A DNA stretch of 64,000 bases from Arctopsyche grandis (Eukaryota > Arthropoda > Insecta > Trichoptera > Hydropsychidae). Positions within the stretch are counted from its first letter, which is position 1. Each line of letters opens with the position of its first letter. The notes beneath the pieces were generated by a model that worked only from the letters and a program-made list of their open reading frames with translations, was not told the origin of the DNA and did no database searches. The translations under genes and the position numbers were made by a program. Positions 38,163 through 50,210 of the stretch are shown here, one piece after another. The stretch covers positions 22,908,501 to 22,972,500 of the forward strand of contig NC_135364.1 of NCBI RefSeq assembly GCF_051622035.1, given 5' to 3'.

Positions 38163-41100
38163 TTAGTCGTCGACGTTCACGTAATGTCCGTGGACCGTGG
38201 CCGACTGATGGTAGCGTCTGCGGGATGCGAAGTCTTCGTTGTCTTCGTTCAATTGAGATGAATTGACGTCGACTCCCGGATGCACCGGAGTCACGACAAA
38301 TTGCTCGTACTCCATAACCCTTTTCCTACATGAGAAATAGTCGATAAATTGATTGTTAACACGATTATAATACATCATCAGGATACGATTGATTGATAGT
38401 TACCCCATCATTTGTAGGAAGATGTTTTTCACCCATGTGAGGAATTTGAATTCGGCAGTGCGACCTGGTTTAACGGCCGGATTAGCCGTACCCACGTACA
38501 GCCACACGAGCCAAACTACGGCAATGCAACCCAGGGCGTATCCCCAATGGACCAAAAACATTATGATCAATTTGGTCAAAACCTGTAATAAGTATTTTAT
38601 TATTATTGTTTGAATCAAATTTAAATAAATACATGAAATAAATACATACACCGCCTAATGAAAACCATCTGTTGCAAAGGCTGGAGTACCAATTTTTGGT
38701 TTTGGAATGGATATGAGTGTTCTTTGCGCTTTGTGTAATCGGATCAGTGTCGGAATTGTTAGCTGCAATGTTGGTTCCTCCATTTTGAGGTGGAAAGCTT
38801 TCGGTAGGTGAGCCCTGAATCAAATTCATTACAATATTAAATCAATAGCGAAATTACACATGGGTTAGAGTTCGTATATGATCAGTGGCGTGACAAGTAT
38901 TGATACCCTAGGGAAGTGCTACTCAAACTTTTTCAGTTGGCGGACCAGCATCATATTTTTTAATAAAAAAGTTATATATGAATATGACTGTAAATTTGTT
39001 CATATAACAAATAAAAATAATATTAAATATAAGTAGTAAAATTTATTTTGTTGAATTCAAAAAAGTACAATATCTATATATCGGGTCTACCTCACGGGCC
39101 CGAATGTGAAACGCCCGAAAACGCAAATATCGGAAGGCAAAGATCGAAAATCGAAAGATCTTAAGTCGAAAGATTAAAAAAAAGGGTGCATGGTAAACGG
39201 TACATACTCACGTACATACTCACTTAATTTGCGCGAGCAGGATACAACAGGAACAAGAGGAACAGGCTTTTCCTCTCGTATTCTGCGCGCGCACATTAAT
39301 ACGGGAGGAAAAGCCTGTTCCTCTTGTTCCTGTTGTATCCTGCTCGCGCAAATTAAGTGAGTATGTACCGTTTACCATGCAACCTTTTTTTTTTTGATCT
39401 TTCGACTTAAGATCTTTCGATTTTCGATCTTTGCTTGCCGATATTTGCGTTTTTGGGCGTTTCACATTCGGGCCCGTGACGGAGACTGCTATATATCATA
39501 CATATAAATAAACACATATATATATATAAACTTAGACATAGATGAAAAATGAAAATGAAAAAAAAAACTAATGAGACATGAGCCTGTTTGTTATTAGATA
39601 ACTTATCCAGTCGTGGTTTTATCGAAGACAATTAATTCCACACGTAACGGATCAGGAATATTTACACTATTACGATATTTTGTCTTTATTAAATTACTAA
39701 TGGTTGAGCAACCAGTCTCGTAAAGGTAAAAGAGTTTCAGTGCATATTCTTAAATATCTGGGAAGAATTCTGCTTTCAATTTGATCTAAAAGGACGCAAG
39801 TGATGTTGTGGTTTCAAAACACTTTTTTAATTCTTCATTTTTAGTCAGATCAATTAGTTTATCTTCCAAATTAATTTATATAATATATAAGCTATTGTTT
39901 TAATTACTTTATCTATGTACGTAGTAACAATAGATGAAGTTTTGTGATCATGCGAAAATTCGAACTCGAGATTTTGATTGATTCGAACTCAGAATCGATT
40001 ACTGATCAAGTTTTCATGATCTAATTTTTTATTTACTTCTTTGTGTACGGACTGGTACTGGGCCGCGGACCATAGTTTGAGTAGCACTGCCCTAGGGGCA
40101 ACCAATTTTGGGGGCGTCACAAAGGCAAAATATTTACCATAAAATATCAAAATGCCACATTTTGTAGTTACTCAAGGCGCAGACACACATAAAAGTACGG
40201 CACGGCATGTCTAGATAGATTCCAGCTTTGAATGGGCGTGTTTTATGTCATTGTTAATTCGTACGATCTTATTATTTGGATAAGTTTTCCCTTAAAATAT
40301 GGGAATCACTGTCAAACCTGTCAATACGAGGAAAATACATCACCTAAAAAGCGCTCCAAGGGATGAGTTATGGCCTGGCATAGATCAGGCGTACTAGAGT
40401 TTTTTAACATGTGTAAAACTATTTAAAAAAACATGTCTGCATACTTAAATAAGTTCATTTCGAAAAGTAAAATGTGAGCGGGCAACGAATTGTTCGACAA
40501 AGCTGTCATTTCGCTGTCAACAATCAAGTAGATATCGTCAACGTGCATAATATGTATTTGTTTCTTAGCAAAAGTTGATAAATATGACAAAAGGAGGCAA
40601 AAAAGCGTGCCCCGGGCGCCATTTAAGGTAGACTCATAGAGAGATATGCGACATGTGCTTTTTTTGTAGTTTTGCGCATGCAAAAAGCACGCTGGTACGC
40701 CAAATCTTTACTACCGCATCCCATTGCAAACCTCACCCCGTGGAGTGTTTTCGGTGATGTTTTATCTTCGTATTGACATAGGTTTGATAGTGATTTCCAT
40801 ATTTGAAGAAATGTAAGAGAAATTTGTCGAAATAATAAGACCGTACGAATAAACAATGACATAAAGATACGCCTCTCACCGCTGGAGGCCATGTACGCCT
40901 CCCGTGCCGCACTTTTGAGTGTGACCTTACCGTTAAATCCTCGCTACGCTACTGTATACATGTTACAGTGAAAGCATATTTCAAGTGAAAATATATTTTC
41001 GCCAATTCAAGCAGTGAAAATGTATCAAACAATGAATTTACAACGTTTAACTCTATAAATTTATCCTAACCCTTAAATAATACCAACCCTAAAAATCTAA

Positions 41101-44100
41101 TCTTAAATGAATAAAACCAACCCTGAAAATGTAACTGGTTATGATTTCATTGAAACACAGACAATATGACACACAGACAATACATTAATTTTGGCAGATT
41201 ATTCAATAAATCAGAATTGCTGTATATTGTGTGATGTTCTAACATTAAAAATTATAATATCAATGAGCAATGACATTACAACATATGCAAATATTCACCG
41301 TTAGATTTTTATGCCGTGTCCTTTCAGGAAACAGAACGTCCAAATCGTTATGCGTTGATCCATAGTTGGCAGATTGCGGAGATTCATCTTGCGACGGACT
41401 TCGATGAGTTTTCGATTGAAACCTAACAAATTACAACATCAAATAATTGTTGCCAACATTACAGAAAATATAATACCACACAAACCTCAATTCTCTCTTA
41501 TGTTGTAGATCAAAAGTTTGAGCTAGCGCAAAATAGGAATAATCGATACAAGCATACGTTATCAAAAACGGCATCGTGACAATTGGAGCCAATTTGTTTA
41601 TATCACCGATCAGGATGAAAGATATCGTAACAATGGCTACGACGCCCATCGAATACACAGGCACTTTATTGGGACCTCTCTGTAAAATACGACGATGGGA
41701 ATTAGATCAATGCAACACTCGGCGTCATGAGATGATACGAAAGATTCATACTCCTTTTCCTAATATTCCGAGACCGGGAATCACATTCTCGTTGGCGATA
41801 CTCTGAAGGACTCGAGGCGTGCCGTACATGGCTCCCAAACACGAGCTCATTGAACTGACGTACAACCCGGCTAACAATAGAATACGAACGGCTGACACTT
41901 TGGCAGTCAAGAATGAGTCGTCTAATAAGGCAGATCGGACGCAAGTACCACCCAGTGTTATCACAAACATCAAGTATAAAAATGTCCTGAAATAATTACA
42001 AAATCAATTAATACATACATATATAACGGGTGATTTAGTTATTTATTTTATGAGATAACATCATAATATTTCGTTGTATCTGAAAGCTTGATTTAAGAAT
42101 AGACTAGTGGTTAGCATATAATGCTTTGAACACAGTGGTCACGGGTTTAAATCCCACTGGATTATACTGGCCAGATCTTGGATTTGTGACTCCAGGTCGA
42201 TCGTTTCTTATCAGAGTTTACCAATTTATCTGATTTTCATTGAAACGGTTCCAACAAATTGGCAACCCTATCCATTTTCTAGTAAAATCTCGAGTTTTCA
42301 GCAATCTCGAATTTCGCTGAATTGTATAAAATGCTGCAAATGTACAAATTTGCCCATAAATGTCTCTGTGGATGTTAATTGATATATATTTACTTTTATA
42401 ATACTAATAATGTATCAAATGTACAATGTTTCTGGCCAGGAAGGCGCATCGGGATTACTTGTTAGGCCTTCCTGGTATAAATTAAAAAAATAAAAAGTAT
42501 ATGTTGGATAGTATATAGATATGTCGTTCTCATAACCATCTCATAACCATACAGAGAATCACCCAAATTCACGTCTATAAGCTGTCATATGCCATTGATT
42601 CACTTTAAATGCGAAAAGTTGTCAAAAATCTTAACCTTTAGATAATTACGAATGCATATGAACAATATTCTGCTTTACACATCATCATTTATAGCCACTC
42701 ACCATCCATTGCTCCAGCGCGCTTTCATTCGTCTCGCTTTTGGGCAACTCTTATTCATCTAATCCCACACATTTTTCTGATTTCATTCACTCATCTACCT
42801 TGAGGCCTTCTTTGCACCCTTTCACATTTTCTCAGACACCATTCGAGCACGTTTTTCGTACATCTATCATCCATTCTTCTAATTACGTGACCTGCCCATT
42901 GCCATTTCAATCTCTTTATCACTCTCACCTCACCTCAATCTCTCACCATTATATCAAACAAACAATATGTCACACTTATCACCCACGTATTCCATATTCT
43001 ATCTACATAATTGCCATAAATCAAACTTTCAAATAAAGAGAACTATGCTAATTGTCGGATTATCTTTTAGATTGCTACATGTAAATACATCACAATAGTT
43101 TAGTGCTACTCAAACGCCAGTATATGGACTGATGCCGGGCCGGAAATAGCTGGTCTCCGGTCAAAGAAGTAAATGCATGTACGTATTTGAAATATCGACG
43201 TTGCTTTATCCTTTCCTCACTCTTCACAGTCTGTATTGTTTTCTCCACTCTTCAGTTAGTGTTTGTCACAGATGAATAATGGCTCACTACACGCGTTTTT
43301 CAAAAGGAAACATTCGGACACAGAACATCGCAATACTTCTGATTCTTCAGACTTGGAGAGTGAATCAAATCAAAACCGATCCAAAAGAATTCATTCTGCC
43401 TTCACTTATAAATATTCCATTTCCAAGTCTTACATTCAGTTGGGATTTAATGCTATAGATGGCAATGTCTGTTTTGAAGTGCTGGGTGAGTTGGCAGCAA
43501 AGAAAGTTGGACATGTTCCATTATCTAATAACACTATACATATGTAGATCGAAGAACCTAGTCTTGATAACGATATGGGAAAACAGCTCATAGAAGAAAT
43601 AAAATTGGTAAGTGGGTCTACTTAAAAGTAATTTTATTTAATTTCTACCATAGTCTTAATTATCTAAATCTGACCAGCATACCACAGAAAAACCAAATCA
43701 TACATTGAATGATTTCTTTCGATAAATGTTTTGCCGGGGTTTAAGCCCGAGACCTGTCAGTCGGTAGCAGCACAAATTGTTCAGTGAAATGGGTACTTAT
43801 TCATAAGCATCAAGTATACACTTATACTATCACATAAAAATACACGGCAGTTAAGTATTTACATATGTATGTTCTGGTGGAGGTCAGTATTGTCTTATTG
43901 CACACAAAATATCTTCAAATGGATCCTGATTTCGTATTACGTGAAGTTGATTACATAGGTATATGTAATAAAATCATTTGGGAAATGCTTTTTCAATTTT
44001 TATCGATATTTTTCGACATAACGTCAATCACTAGTTGTGTACTGTCACTTTACTAAAACTGTTTCGACACCTAGAGGCCATTCATGTAACTGACGTGTAT

Positions 44101-46082
44101 TTGTATGTGAAATTTTATATACTCGAAGCTCAGATGCACCCGTATAACCAAAAATCATCATCATTATCATCTACAGCCGCTCAACGTCCACTGCTGGATA
44201 AAGGGCTCTCCAACACGTCTCCACTCGTCTCTGTTTTACACAACTCTCATCCATTTCAACCCACACATTTTCCTAATTTTGCCTACCCATCTTCCCAGCG
44301 GTCTTCCATTTACCCTTTGCATTCTCTCGGGTACCATTCTAGCACTTCTTTAGTCCATTTTTCTAGCCACGTGGCCCGCCCATTGCCATTTCAATCTCTT
44401 TACTCTATCCACTATGTCCACTACCCTTGTCATACTTCTCACCCACGTGTTCCGCTTCCTTTCTTTCCTCGTTATGCCAAGCATACAGCGTTCTATACTT
44501 GGAGTTAATTGTCCAAGTTTCACATCCATACGTCATCACTGGTAAAACGCATTGATCAAAGATCTTTTTCTTCAGGTGTATTAACATTTTTGATTTAAAA
44601 ACAACATTCATTAGTCCAGATGCACTCCATCCTAATTTCATACGTCTCTTTATTTCTTCTTCTGTATAACCAATAAGTACCATAAAATGTGTGAGCATAA
44701 AGTGTAAATAGACAAAGTCCCAGTATGCCAATTTCCTACCCAATATACACACTCTTGAATATTCACAAAAGTCATATGAAGGTTTTCTTCATTTTGAACG
44801 TTTCCGTAGATACATACCCAGTAATAATAGCAGCGAGTGATCCATTCGGAATATTGGTAGAAGGCGAACGTAGATCTCCGCTCATATTGATACCAGCCAA
44901 GATACCGGTGATGGTTGGGAAGAACACGCCGAAAACTGTAAACCACGTATACCCATCGTGGTATTCGGACCATTTATTTTTATCCATGTTGCCGCTCAGC
45001 CACCCTTCAAATCCGCTCTCTGAAAGGTCGATCGTTTAATTCCGTGTTCAATTATAGAATGTCGAGTGTATTAAATCGAGCCGTACCTATATCGTCGTGT
45101 ACGAATGATCCGACGCTGAAGTCGAGTGCTGCCAGAAGTAAGATGAGCAATAGGACGAATTGGAGTTTGACTACCCATTTTACACCAGCAACGTTGATGG
45201 TTCCCAAAAGTAGAACGGCACTGCAGGCGAATCCCCGAGCTGCCCAGACGTTGTCGGTGTATCCTACGAGTCCTGCCATGGATTCCCCGAATCCGAGAAC
45301 GTTGAGGGCACAACCGACGGCCTGAGAAAGGAATATTAAATCAATACAAATATATAAAGTCAATCGTATAAACGAATTGAGGATGATCATAAACAATACC
45401 TGTCCAAAGCAGTACAACAATCCTAGCGATCCACCAAACCGTGATCCTAAGGTGTGCGATAGCAGAAAGTATACACCTCCACTTTCAATACGACACCGTT
45501 CACATATACCAACGGCAGATAAAACAGACACCAATGCAACAAAAACTGTAAAAAAAAAAAACATATTAAATCAAACAATACATCTACTTACATAAACGTA
45601 AATGACTCATTTAGTATCCAAACCTGAGAATAAAACGATGAAAACGGCGTTCACAACACCGGCTTGTGCCACCATCCATCCCGATCTTAAAAATACAATA
45701 ACTCCAAAAATATTTATAAGGCACGAAGTGAACACTCCATCCCACGTACCGAACAAAACCGGTTGAGATATGAAAAAGTTTGATCTCCACCAAGGCACGT
45801 CACCCTAAAATCAAAAACCTTGATAAAATATTCACAGCACATTTTATCAATGCAGTTCTGTCTATATACCTGTTCTTCAGCGAAGATTTCATTGGCTCCG
45901 GAAGCTTGATGACCACCGGCTCCGTACTGATATTCATTACCAAGATCGACGAACCCGCCGGAGTTTCTGCGGACTCTGCCCCGTCCGAATACAGACGGGT
46001 TATCTTCACTCAAGCCGAAGCTGTCTAGATCTCGTCTCCTCGCATTGTTGCTAGGTTTGGACGCTCTTTCGTTGCCGCTCAT
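38163..46082 (-). CDS. SLC12A8: SLC12A8-like cation-chloride cotransporter family protein, 11 coding exons, complete
   Basis: Multi-pass membrane transporter of the SLC12 (APC superfamily) fold. Vertebrate SLC12A8 has been linked to amine or nicotinamide-mononucleotide transport, but its substrate is debated. Exons in gene order: 46082-45870, 45804-45624, 45545-45400, 45321-45087, 45019-44818, 41986-41752, 41679-41486, 41422-41299, 38814-38650, 38582-38404, 38325-38163. All donors are GT, all acceptors AG, and phases sum to 2037 nt (678 residues; human 714). Residues 1-75 are a hydrophilic tail. TM1 follows WW and contains [19 protein letters not shown], the family signature. Further markers are [59 protein letters not shown] and [21 protein letters not shown] polar Ser/Gln-rich loop (about 470-560) precedes the final hydrophobic pair ([20 protein letters not shown]) and a short acidic tail ending VNVDD. 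Introns 5 and 8 (about 2.8 and 2.5 kb) are packed with transposons. Paralogue SLC12A9 is less likely. Confidence 0.93.
38914..40089. mobile_element. 1176-bp hAT element nested in the outer element
   Basis: Ends AAGTGCTACTCAAAC and GTTTGAGTAGCACTG are 14-bp inverted repeats, with perfect 8-bp duplications CCCTAGGG at 38906-38913 and 40090-40097. Subterminal GGCGGACCAGCATC / ACTGGGCCGCGGACC follow. It shares its end with the transposase relic at 43102, so it is probably an internally deleted copy of that family. It contains the foldback at 39082-39488. Confidence 0.85.
39082..39488. mobile_element. 407-bp foldback MITE, innermost of the nest
   Basis: Perfect 8-bp duplications CTATATAT at 39074-39081 and 39489-39496. 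Two arms of roughly 190 bases mirror each other: TACCTCACGGGCCCGAATGTG, CGAAAGATCTTAAGTCGAAAG, GGAACAAGAGGAACAGGC and their complements. The loop region is CTGCGCGCGCACATTAATACG. A single arm of the same family is at 50597-50808. Confidence 0.9.
42100..42497 (+). repeat. tRNA-derived SINE, near full-length copy 6 in SLC12A8 intron 5
   Basis: Head TAGTGGTTAGCATATAATGC, with a B-box-like GGGTTTAAATCCC, body TTGTGACTCCAGGTCGATCG and GAAACGGTTCC, and a 3' stem-loop CCAGGAAGGC (42436-42445) / GCCTTCCTGG (42466-42475), then an A-rich tail. It is antisense to SLC12A8. Confidence 0.8.
42690..43035 (-). pseudogene. LINE reverse-transcriptase C-terminal fragment (RTE/Craft type), copy 1
   Basis: Minus-strand translation gives pieces of the conserved LINE tail: [16 protein letters not shown], [12 protein letters not shown], and EIRKMCGI before a stop. 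The same tail recurs at 44158, 54196 and 56180. It is 5'-truncated, frame-broken and lies in SLC12A8 intron 5. Confidence 0.6.
43102..43615 (+). pseudogene. hAT (ZBED5-like) transposase N-terminal relic with its left terminus
   Basis: The left terminus AGTGCTACTCAAAC at 43102 is followed at 43272 by a reading frame starting [18 protein letters not shown] (an upstream in-frame alternative start is possible). It continues [12 protein letters not shown] and [11 protein letters not shown], then [15 protein letters not shown], a stop at 43545-43547, and [19 protein letters not shown]. These blocks match the zinc-finger-proximal and following parts of hAT transposases related to vertebrate ZBED5. 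An internal deletion joins FEVL to GELAAKK, and the rest of the transposase is missing. No right terminus was found. It is inside SLC12A8 intron 5, on the opposite strand to that gene. Confidence 0.75.
44158..44690 (-). pseudogene. LINE reverse-transcriptase C-terminal fragment, copy 2
   Basis: The minus strand encodes [37 protein letters not shown] and [17 protein letters not shown], the hallmark of the region after the RT domain in RTE/CR1-like LINEs. Degraded WAGHV/EWYP-type sequence continues toward 44158. The best readable part is 44405-44690; stops and frameshifts break it. Confidence 0.8.
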
Positions 46083-46101
46083 CTTGAACGTACAAAACTA
46101 C
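46083..46101 (-). other. 5' UTR part of the first coding exon of SLC12A8
   Basis: An AG acceptor lies just upstream of the ATG on the minus strand (AG complement at 46102-46103, preceded by a pyrimidine-rich stretch). The start codon exon therefore probably carries about 19 nt of 5' UTR spliced to an upstream non-coding exon. If the acceptor is not used, the UTR simply continues upstream. Confidence 0.4.
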
Positions 46102-46433
46102 CTGAAATCGTAAAAGCAAAGATTGCACATTAGTAACGACTGGCATGAAACATATGGTAGGTCAACTGATAACCGCCTTATCATTCAATAAATATAAGTA
46201 TCAATAAAATCTGTATTAAGATCAACAAGTTCTTGGTATGTATGAATATATTTTACAGGCAGGTAGCTGTGTTGGGGAGACGGGATCGGTTTGTTGTCGG
46301 CAGCGGAATGCGGAATAGATTAAGGGAAAAATGGCGATTATTTCAAGTATGCGATAAGATTACGTCATTGGAAATGATTGTGTCTGATTAACCTATAAAA
46401 CGTAAACAAAGGCGGTTGTCGCGTTGTACTTAC

Positions 46434-46620
46434 GGAATGATTGGAGTTTGGTTAAATGTCATGGGAAATTGGTCAGGTGTAGTTAAAATGCACTTTTGAT
46501 GTATTATTTAATACATCGGTGCAGAGATTTGACAGGCGTGATATGAGCGCGGACGTCAGCTGTCAGTGAATCATAGCTTGACATTTACGTAGGCGCTTGG
46601 TCTAAACACCATTTTTTATG
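46434..46620 (-). other. Candidate non-coding first exon of SLC12A8
   Basis: On the minus strand a strong donor (GTAAGTAC, at 46433-46426) lies about 330 bases upstream of the acceptor in front of the start codon. This suggests a 5' UTR exon ending at 46434. Its 5' end is not defined; 46620 is only an arbitrary limit. The segment is less AT-rich than its surroundings. Support is from splice-site consensus only. Confidence 0.3.
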
Positions 46621-46804
46621 GATCGTTATTGATTTGACAATAGTGGTTGTATAATTCGAAATGAATCATTTGCAGTCAAGGGCTCTTGATTGGTGATTTA
46701 AGAAGCTATAGGTTTTGACCATTTATTGATCGATAGAAACTCGATTGAGTTTATAAGTAGATCTTTACTTATGTTCAATAATTTTATCATTTGATAAATC
46801 ATAT

Positions 46805-47166
46805 TGTTGCGTGGGGTGGGTGGAGGATCCAAGTAAAAGGCCAACAGTCGTTTCACAGCATTTCAGCAAGTCCAGAATGATCTGATATCGCCTACGTACC
46901 GCCTTATAAGGGGTAGATCTCTCAGGACGTCTAATCTGTTTACCTACTGTATAGTCACGTATTCGGATATGTATTCCCACGGTATGAGAGGTGCAATCAT
47001 TGTTTAGCTTTCATGCACTTAGCTTGTCGCTAATCCCTAAAACCACTTACACCGATCTCACGGTATGCATTTAGTTAATCCGTTAACAGATATCCGTTAC
47101 AGATAATCCTTGAACGGTCACACAGTCTCTGGGATTCTATTCGCTTAATCCGCGGCGTACGTAACA
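46805..47166 (-). mobile_element. Solo LTR (Gypsy-like family), 362 bp
   Basis: TGTTGCGTGGGG ... CGTACGTAACA with 4-bp duplications ATAT at 46801-46804 and 47167-47170. It is the reverse complement family member of 54515-54954. No internal retrotransposon sequence adjoins either end, so this is a solo LTR. It lies upstream of the SLC12A8 start. Confidence 0.85.
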
Positions 47167-47359
47167 ATATTCATATTTGTTTTAAATGAAGTGCATGCGA
47201 GTAGAGCAAAAATCTTGCCTTGTTATAAATATTGTGTTGAAATTTTTAATCACAATAAAAATTAACCAGAAAAACAGATAGAAAACCGAAATGTTTAGTT
47301 GTGAACAGGACCAGACGAAAAGAGAAATTGAACGTTTTCAAGTTCATTTATGAAATATA

Positions 47360-47732
47360 GGGGTTTGGTGCAAACGATCGAAAAGCGCCAGACAGATTGA
47401 ACCACAGATTAACTGGATGGCTGCTTTAAACGCAATTCTCGAATTAACGAATGAAAAATTGCACATTAGATGACGAGTAACCTTTCGATGTGCACAGATG
47501 CAATTATTAAAATTGAGTTGTATCTTTCTGGCGAGTTTTTAGTAATTTAATAAGGAAAAATTCGGAACTAAAGTATCAGAAGCACAGAACGTATACAAGG
47601 TAGGTATGTCGGGACTTCGGGTAGATTTTGCTTAGTGTATGTAAGTGCGAGCAGTTCGCACGCATAAGGTACACGTGTCGTTAATCTGTTGTTCAGTCTG
47701 TCTGGCGCTTTTCGATCGTTTGCACCGCATCG
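47360..47732. mobile_element. 373-bp hAT-like MITE, copy B (inverse of copy A)
   Basis: Perfect 8-bp target duplications GAAATATA lie at 47352-47359 and 47733-47740. It begins GGGGTTTGGTGCAAACG and ends CGATCGTTTGCACCGCATCG. Reverse complementing it reproduces copy A's outer ends, so the asymmetry of the termini is a property of the family. Confidence 0.9.
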
Positions 47733-47746
47733 GAAATATAGTGTTT

Positions 47747-48006
47747 TTGGGTTTGCTGCAAATGATTGCACACCACGACCCTGCATGCTCTTTCGATTGC
47801 ATTTTAACTGTTTGAATTTCAGCATGTACGAGAGACGAGATATTCATGGGGTTGCGCAGATGACATTTAGATGTACATTGATGATTGGTAATTCTTAAAA
47901 TTGAGTTGGATCTTTCTGGCAAGTTTAAAATGGCAAAAGCCGAGTCAAAAGTTTGAAATGAGCATGCGGGCGCATCGTTTAACAATGAGCATCGTTTGCA
48001 GCGCAG
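47747..48006. mobile_element. Diverged relative of the 359/373-bp MITE, immediately adjacent
   Basis: TTGGGTTTGCTGCAAATGATTG at the left, AAAATTGAGTTGGATC and TTTCTGGCAAGTTT inside, and GCATCGTTTGCAGCGCAGGG at the right line up with copy B but with many changes and a shorter interior. No clear target duplication was identified, so its limits are approximate. Confidence 0.55.
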
Positions 48007-50210
48007 GGAGTGTTTTTACCCCCAATCCCACATTTAGGAAATTGTTCTTTCGATGACCAACCAATACTCAACATCTTTGAAGAAATACGTCTGAAAGTTG
48101 CAAATATAACAGAATATAAAAGATCTAGCTCTTTGCGGACCAAAGCTATCCCGTTATTTCCCCGAATTATAGTTCGGGTGTGTTACAAGTTGTAACTTAC
48201 AACAGTAATCCACAAGTATACAATGAGGCAACCTAAATGCATTTTAAAAAGGACAATTTTTGTCTCTCATTTCTTTTGGCTGCCTTTATATTTCGGCCGC
48301 CTGTGTGCGTTGCACACATTTGTACATATGGTAGGCACGGCCCTGATCATAGTATTATTGTATGTACGACGAAGGAGGTAGTTGCTTGACTTTGGAGGAG
48401 TGGGCTCCAGAAGCTCATTCACATTGGTGTCTGAGGCTGGTGCGATAGTTTATATCCTGATCAATACTCTCGAGGGTTCTTATGGGCTCGCGATTGCTAA
48501 TATGGAACCAGTAAAATTGTGTCTTTGCTCTTGTGTGAAAGAAGTTATTTGTGGGCAAGGTCGGCTCTGCATGCTGGTATAGGAACGCGATGATGCAATC
48601 GTGCGATTTGTATTTTATGGGGACATAAATAATATCATCGACCTTGATTCAGGATAGTGTAGTATATTATAACTATAAACCTATAAACATACGAGTAGTG
48701 GTAGAGTTAGTTTATTGTTGTTCTGTCAACAAGCCAACTCCGAATGAAGCATGCAATAGATCCGTTGAATATTTAAACGTATGTATGTACACAGCGTGTA
48801 CTCAGAACAGAGAGACCATTGGTCGATGGGTCTCGAGACCTTATTGGTTGTTTGTTGTTGTATACGGTTTATTCATACCTCAAGGCCTTTTTGGCGTGAA
48901 TGTGCGATCAGGTGATCAGTGCTGGTAAACCAATGGTCGACGAGCACCAATCACCCAATCTCAACGTTACAGTGTTTATGCAAATAAGGATATTTAATAT
49001 TTGCAACAATGTAAACAAAAACTTCAAGTCGATTAGATATTCAATATAAGATGCGTGTTGCTTAGTTAAATACAACACCACAGTTTATGTTTACGAAATA
49101 AAATAATAAAATCATATTAAGATTTCATAAGAATGATATTTTACTAAAGGAAATACTATAGTCGTTAGACATGCGATAGTTACCTGCTAATTTGAATTTA
49201 AATAATTCATTAACAATAATTGATCAATCAGTAGTGAATGGGAGCACAATAGATACATACTTCGTAATACAATGTTTACTTTATTTAAATATAATTCAAT
49301 TGGCCAACGACCCAGTTAGAATATCTCAATATTTAGAAATCAAAATAAGATTAATTTTGGTCTATATTATTGTTAGATTTATGGGAATAAATCTAAGATG
49401 GTTAATAAATCTTCGGTTTTTAAAGTGAAGTTTATAAACCGAAGTAAAACACGTCGAATTCTAGTCTATATTTACGAGTAGGTAGATACTTACATATTGC
49501 TATACATAGGATATCCCAGTCAAATGGAATTATATTTGCATGGAATTTTTCCGAAAATAAAAATCGCTGACATCGAAGACATAAAATTTCATGGCTTGTA
49601 AAAACATTTCAATTGAAATAGTTGTATATTGTAATTGTATAAATGCTAAATTTTACATGTAATACTTAAGACATATATTTTTTAATACATTTATTGATTT
49701 TTTCGATGAGTACAACCCTCTTGGTGAAAACCTCAGCCTTATTTTCAATCATATTTAAAAAAAAATTACATTTTTATTTATTATTATTATTTATTTTTAT
49801 TTTTTATTTTTATTTTACATATATACCAGGAAGGCCTTACAGGAAAATCCCAAATCCCATATTTACATAGAATAAAACAATATATGATATAGCGAGCGTA
49901 TTACGCTTCACTTGTTAGCATTCACCGTTAAAGATAAAGAGCAAATACTTGTTTATATCAAAGAAAAACGATCAATTTGCTTTTCCAATAATTGAGTCGT
50001 AAATTATAAACAGCGATAAGAAAACACACACACACACGAGTTATGCGAGTCTAATAAGTGAGATATCTGTATCTTCGTTCGCTTTGTTTCACTTGAAAAG
50101 TTCAGAGAGTACATAACAATCATTGAAGAGTGTAAATACAAACACAATACATATGTATATCATCAACGATTATAGCATATTTCACATGTACTAAGTTTAG
50201 AATTTTTGTT
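48007..50210. other. No gene identified
   Basis: A patch of even composition at 48380-48960 (with GACCATTGGTCGATGGGTCTC and ACCAATGGTCGACGAGCACC) may be an old element; the rest is AT-rich with a SINE tail and a short (CA)n run at 50025. Confidence 0.4.
49820..49862 (-). repeat. SINE 3' tail fragment
   Basis: ACCAGGAAGGCCTTACAGG followed by AAATCCCAAATCCC, next to a T-rich stretch; it matches the tail of copy 8 without the second stem arm. Confidence 0.5.

Larger units (their letters stand above)
38883..40954. mobile_element. Outer hAT-like element in SLC12A8 intron 8
   Basis: It starts CAGTGGCGTGACAAG and ends CTCGCTACGCTACTG, i.e. hAT-type CAGTRGCGTR ends in inverted orientation. Flanking 8-mers TATATGAT / TATACATG do not match well, so the pairing is less certain. 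The right part (40098-40954) is otherwise unassigned and holds no intact transposase. Confidence 0.45.

Noticed and set aside
43263-43547. Host gene exon
   Set aside because: The peptide matches hAT transposase blocks, has an internal deletion and a stop, and follows a transposon terminus.
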